This document shows, piece after piece, positions 59,696-64,000 of a DNA stretch of 64,000 nucleotides. Made by a program: the position numbers and the translations under genes. Within the stretch, counting starts at the first letter, position 1. Each line of letters begins with the position of its first letter. Source of the DNA: Desmodesmus armatus (Eukaryota; Chlorophyta; Chlorophyceae; Sphaeropleales; Scenedesmaceae); NCBI GenBank assembly GCA_007449985.2, contig VIIQ02000123.1, positions 91,452 to 155,451 on the forward strand. The letters are read 5' to 3'. The notes beneath the pieces were generated by a model that did not search any database, was not told the origin of the DNA, and saw only the letters and a program-made list of their open reading frames with translations.

Positions 59696-62277
59696 ATGGC
59701 AACCAGCAGCATCAAACGGCAACATGAACAATATCACAGTCGCTGACGAGCAGCTGGACTGATCCGTGAAAATTTTCTGAATTTCTTTCTCCCTGAGACA
59801 AAGCCGGAGTATTCTGCATCAGAAAATCGCGTGATAGACCTGTGCGGTGAACGTGTTGTCGGAAACCCCACGGAAGATGCAGCAAAGGCAGAGCAGCTGG
59901 ACAAACTGCTGACAGCAGCAGCAGCACGCGGTGAGAAAGTGAATCTGGATGTGCGCTCAACCTCAGGTGTGTGTTCTCTTTTGGAACAGCATATGCATCA
60001 GGAACTTTTATTCAGGGCACTCGAACCAACAGCAGCTGTCTGCTTTGAGGCTTGCTTTATGTTGCAGCAGTTTCTGGCCCATGGTCCCGTGATGCCGCTG
60101 CCACTATTGGGAGACTCCTGCCACCCTCCATCACCACCTCGACCTCCACCCTACGCACTTGCAGCTGTTTCCAAACCACCCCAAAAACTCAAAGCGGTCT
60201 GACTTGCATCAAAGGAAACACGCCATGACATGCTTTGACATGCGGATTGAGCGGCCTCCATGACTGCAGGCACCACCAAGCAAGCAAGCACTAGATACCT
60301 CACCCACGTGCACACCCTTCACCCGCAGGCCTCCCCCCTCTGACTATGGCAGCCTTCAGCAACAGTGTCCACCGGATGAGGGTGCTGCTCAAACACGGTG
60401 AGCAATATGGGGGAGGTTGTTACACAATTGAATGGGGCAAGGTTGTTACAAAATATGTGTTGAGGAGGACAGGGGAGGACGGGCCATGAGGAGGGGGGTG
60501 GGGCTGCCAGGTGCAACTCCTTCTGCTGTGCTGTCTGTGCTGTGTGCTGTGCCCTTGTCTGCTGTGTATGATCGGCTGTCACTGTTTGGGGCTGTGTATT
60601 GTGTGGCTTGTTGTCCATGCTTACTGCTGTGTGCTGTGCCCTTTTCAAGACAGACGTGTCACCCTGTGATTGCCCCCTGATGTCTGCCTGGTGCTTTGCC
60701 TGCTTGTCCTGCAGGTGCTGACCCTAATGCTGCCACAGTCCACGACGAGACAGGAGTGCATATGGCTGCCATGTGAGTGCATGGTGCAGGGGGCGGGGCT
60801 TGAAAATGGATAGTGTGCTCGCTAGTGTGTGTACCTTGGCACATGTCTAGCCATTGCATATCACCCTAATGGACAAACTTTGCTGCGATGCAAGTGTAAG
60901 ACTTGAACGCCTCGTCCTTTGGCATGCTACGCATTGCAGCTATGCCACTATCAAAAGCTAGTGCCAACCCCTGCTGCAACAGCTGCTGACACTCCGGCCA
61001 CCTGCCTGTCTGTACACTACTCTGTTGCGTTGGGAGGCGAATCTGCCGCTGCATCATGCTCCCTGTGTTTCTCGCAGCTACGGCAAGTATGCCATTTCAA
61101 AGGGCTACTGGAGGCTGGTGGTACTTGCTGCTGCTGACACTCCTGCCACCCGCTTGTTGCACAATTACTTCCAGCTACGGCTACTATGCTGCACGAAGAG
61201 CGCTGTGAAAAGCCAATCCCACCCCACCCACAAACTGACACTCGTACGACCCCTTGTCCTGAATGCTTTTCTTGCAGCTACGGCTACTACGACACTCTCA
61301 AGGTGTTGCTGGAGCTGGTGGCAACCCACCTGTCTATGGGACAGCAAAACAACAATACTTGGTAGTACTTTGTCTTCCACTGACGCCTGTGGCACCTGCC
61401 TGTTGCGCATGCTTGCACGCTTTCCTGCACTTGCAGCTACGGCCACTACGATACCCTCAAGGTGCTATTGGAGGCTGGTGGCAATCCGCTGCTGCTGGAC
61501 TGCAGGGCCGCACCGCCCTGGACCTGGCACGCAGGCCACAGACACACCCCAGGCTGTGCGGACAGGGATGGCGACGGTATTCGAGGGCGGGTGGACAAGT
61601 CGCGGCTGGTGGCGCTGCTGCAGCAGCACACGGCAAAGTGAGCTGATTAAGGGGGTTTGGAGGGCAAGTTGCTGAAGGGGGTTGTATGAGGTTTGTGGGG
61701 TAGTTTCAGTGAGTGGCTGGCACAAGGGTTTTGGAGCTTCATAGCTACACAGAAGTGATTTGAGGTGGACACAGTGTAAGTGTTGCAGTCATTGCTGGTA
61801 GTTTCTCAGACAGTGCCATGCTGTGCTATTACGTGCTACGCTGCACATGGTCACAACGTGCCGTGCCGTGCCATGCTGTGTGTGCAAGCACATGTGCTGT
61901 TCCCTGCTGTGCCCTGCAGGTATGAGAGCCACTTGCGGACAAGACAAGCAGCAGCAGCAGCAGCAGGAGCAAAGGGCGGCAGCAGCAGCACCACCACCAC
62001 GAAAACCGCCCGGTCAGCCACCACCACTGGCACCAACTGCAGTAGTAGCAGCACGGCCGGCCGCGCAACCGCGACTGACAGCAGCAGCAGCAGCAAAGCA
62101 GCAGCAGCAGCGGCAGCTGCTACAGAGTACAGTGCTTCCAGCTGTGATGCTTGTGGCAAGGTGCCTGAGGGCAGTGGTGGCAAGCTGTTGAAGTGCTCAC
62201 GCTGCAAGCTGAGGGCCTATTGCAGTAAGGAGTGTCAGGCAGCTGACTGGCCAACACACAAGGCACCTTGCAAGATG
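59696..62277 (+). CDS. Ankyrin-repeat MYND zinc-finger protein (frames disturbed)
   Basis: Exons visible are 59696-59966, 60329-60397, 60715-60772, about 61078, about 61278, about 61434-61637, and 61920-62277. Ankyrin units read GLPPLTMAAFSNSVHRMRVL, GADPNAATVHDETGVHMAAI, YGYYDTLKVLLE and YGHYDTLKVLLEAGGNPLLL, then a GRTALDLARR end. The last exon gives Ser/Ala runs and a MYND finger CDAC, CSRC, YCSKEC, HKAPC. The plan resembles the ANKMY2 type, which binds partner proteins. Problems: an in-frame TGA at 59744-59746 after 16 codons, and at least three single-base frame changes between 61078 and 61620. This is either an error-rich stretch or a decaying gene. The finger differs from the MYND1-6 family, so this is a separate lineage. 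Confidence 0.65.
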
Positions 62278-62549
62278 GTGAGCAAGTGGGCCATGTGCAG
62301 TGTGACCGACGCACGCAGCCACCTCTGTGAACAAACCCAGCTGCATGCAGTCAGGCTTATTACAGAATTTGCTTGTTGGACATGTGCATCAGCCTGTCCT
62401 CATCCACCATCGTTTCTATATAAATTTTCACAAACGACTTTGCACGTGGTGGATATCAAGCAGCGGGCAGCTGATGTCTCTCTTTCCTACCATACACCCA
62501 CACAACCTCCCACTGTACACCCACCCACCCACCCCTGTCCAATCATAGG

Positions 62550-62670
62550 TTGGCGCCAGCAGCAGCACCACCACAACAACTAGCACCAGCAGCAGCTGCG
62601 GCACGGTCGGCCGCACAGCCGCCACAGTTACCACTGGCGTCAGCAGCAGCAGCAGCAGCAGCAGCAGCAT

Positions 62671-62710
<40 letters not shown>

Positions 62711-62966
62711 TGCGACAGAGTACAGTGCTTCCAGCTGTGATGCGTGTGGCAAGGTGCCTGAGGGGGGTGGTGGCAGTGGAGGCAAGCTGTTGAAGTGCTC
62801 ACGCTGCAAACTGAGGAGTATTGCAGCAAGGAGTGTACAGCACAGCACATACCAACACAGTTGCAGTACCGCTGCAGTGCAGATGTTTGAGACAGGGTCC
62901 CAGACTGCAGCTCACAAGTTGATTAGTGATGCATGGAAGAGCTGTTGGGGGTGTGGACAGGACTGA
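62550..62966 (+). pseudogene. Second copy of the ankyrin-MYND finger exon
   Basis: About 280 bp after the first finger exon the Ala-rich run and the finger start again: TEYSASSCDACGKVPEG and KLLKCSRCKLR. One or two bases are then missing, so YCSKEC is read in another frame. The rest of the finger (QHIPTQ) is also altered, so it is unlikely to fold. Confidence 0.75.
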
Positions 62967-63164
62967 GCAGTATGTAGCCTGGCAGTCAATCACGAAGTCA
63001 TGTGCATCTGCACAACCACGCCTGCCTGTACTGTATAAGTCTGCACGTGTCAGTGATGTGGCTTTGCATGCTACTCCCACACGACACTACGCCTGCAACA
63101 GGCTTCGTTCACTTCCCTTCCCTGTTCCCTCCCCCCCCCCCTGCCCCCCCCCCCCCCCACACAA

Positions 63165-63480
63165 ACACCAGCTGAACAGCCAGCGCTGCAGTGTATATCT
63201 CTGGATGCCAAGGTGCTCCGGCAGCTGCTGGCGGCCATGAAGTACTCTACCTTCTCTGATATGCCATGACCTAAACAAACTTCAACCCTTCTCCTGCACG
63301 CCCTGCTCCTGCCTTCTCCCTTGTTTCCTCTCCCTCACCCCCCACCCCCTGGCACCACAGCTGACCAGCCAGCGCTGCAGCGGATATCTCTGGACGCCAA
63401 GGTGATTCAGCAGCTGCTGGCGGCAGTTGAGTCTGACAGCCCCATCTACCAGGCTGCCTGCCCACAATGGTAGCTGTGCT
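63165..63480 (+). repeat. Duplicated tail exon of the ankyrin-MYND gene
   Basis: QPALQCISLDAKVLRQLLAA (63175-63245) and QPALQRISLDAKVIQQLLAA (63367-63430) are two copies of one exon, each preceded by a pyrimidine-rich acceptor region. The second runs on to ESDSPIYQAACPQW. Confidence 0.7.
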
Positions 63481-63902
63481 GGGGCTGCTGAGGGACAACA
63501 CCAACAAGGACCCAAACCCAGGTAGGTGGGAGATTGAGGGGGGGGGGGGGGGAGAGCAGAGGGGGAGGGACTTTTGGGGGTGGGGGGGGGGGGGTTTGCA
63601 GGTTAGTGGCTAGGGGAGGAGCGTGTAATGATGGTGGCTGTGCTGGGGCTGCTGAGGGACACACAAACAAGGACCCAAACCCAGGTGAGGGGGAGACAGG
63701 TTGACCGGGGGGGGGGGGGGGGGGATTGCTGAACCTTGGTATTGCTGAGACACAACACCAAGGACCCAGACTATTGTAGGTAGGAGGCGCCCGGGGGGGG
63801 GGGAGGCTTGCCGTTGGTATTCGGATCATAGGGCATTTGACAAGGCTGGTGGCAGTGCTGGGGCTGCTGAGGGACAACACAACAAGGACCCAAACCCAGG
63901 TA
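63464..63902 (+). repeat. Tandem copies of a short exon with poly-G spacers
   Basis: The coding block GLLRDNTNKDPNPG (with a GT donor) occurs at about 63480-63521, 63646-63685 and 63860-63900, with a decayed copy near 63745. Copies are separated by poly-G runs of 9 to 18 bases. Confidence 0.8.
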
Positions 63903-63968
63903 GGCGGGGGAAAATTTCGGTCCCCTGTCCTCTTTTTTTCACCTTCTCGGGTGAACGACCTCGGGAAG

Positions 63969-64000
63969 TGTGGTGGGGTGGGGTGGGGTGGGGTGGGGTG
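63969..64000. repeat. GGGGT pentanucleotide repeat at the window edge
   Basis: About six perfect units run to the last base of the window. Confidence 0.9.

Noticed and set aside
59744..59746. TGA as a selenocysteine codon
   Set aside because: It is in a poorly conserved N-terminal region with no redox motif, and I see no selenocysteine element. Error or nonsense mutation is simpler.
63969..64000. GGGGT repeat as a telomere
   Set aside because: Only about six units, and green-algal telomeres are TTTAGGG or TTTTAGGG types. It fits the local poly-G minisatellites better.
1..64000. CRISPR arrays, LTR retrotransposons, rRNA genes
   Set aside because: Tandem repeats seen have no unique spacers of even length, no paired long terminal repeats or polymerase motifs were found, and no rRNA sequence was recognised.

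Overview
Eukaryotic nuclear DNA, most likely from a chlorophyte green alga of the Chlorophyceae (Sphaeropleales/Scenedesmaceae would fit; this is an inference from style, not a species match). The evidence is GC-rich DNA, long CAG/CTG runs coding for Gln, Ala and Ser tracts, GT-AG introns with regular phases, a TGTAA-type 3' end signal after two genes, and plant-like gene families (ZIP transporter, F-box/FBA protein, DNA ligase IV). No bacterial, plasmid or CRISPR features were seen.

Layout. From 0.6 to 36 kb lies an array of one MYND zinc-finger gene family: MYND1 (1360-5388, -), MYND2 (7483-9339, -, last exon only), MYND3 (11284-15215, -), MYND4 (19976-24118, +), MYND5 (25889-30320, -), MYND6 (31885-35745, -, pseudogene), plus two decayed finger remnants (about 640-1060 and 31020-31420). 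Complete members share a three-exon plan: about 60 residues, about 360 residues, then 615-670 residues ending in the finger. The block around MYND1 (about 640-7260) and the block around MYND6 (about 30950-37300) are direct copies about 30 kb apart. Each also carries an F-box/FBA gene; the copy at 36412-39565 is complete (543 residues, six exons), the other two are fragments. Between MYND3 and MYND4, and divergent from MYND4, sits a six-exon gene (16463-19501, -) for a glycosyltransferase of the TET/JBP-associated (TAGT) type, best known from phages that glycosylate modified bases.

From 39.6 to 44.4 kb I see no gene. A single-exon ZIP metal transporter follows (44401-45600, -), then a 234-bp piggyBac-like MITE (46082-46315). 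From 46806 to 59513 (-) runs the 3' half of a DNA ligase IV-like gene: the end of the catalytic region, two BRCT domains and a tail of about 600 low-complexity residues. Almost every internal exon is present two to four times in tandem with its intron, and poly-C/poly-G tracts lie in most of these introns. One intron holds an AT-rich, organelle-like insert with a tRNA-Leu-like sequence. The window ends with an ankyrin-MYND gene (from 59696, +) whose MYND exon and tail exons are also duplicated.

Reading frames. MYND1, MYND3, MYND4, the TAGT gene and one ligase exon are each exactly one nucleotide out of frame, in or near a short G or C run. MYND5 and the F-box gene are exactly in frame. This pattern favours consensus errors over gene death, except for MYND6, which has an extra in-frame TAA. 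How these genes work together is not known; the MYND/F-box pairing and the shared MYND4/TAGT promoter region are positional observations only.
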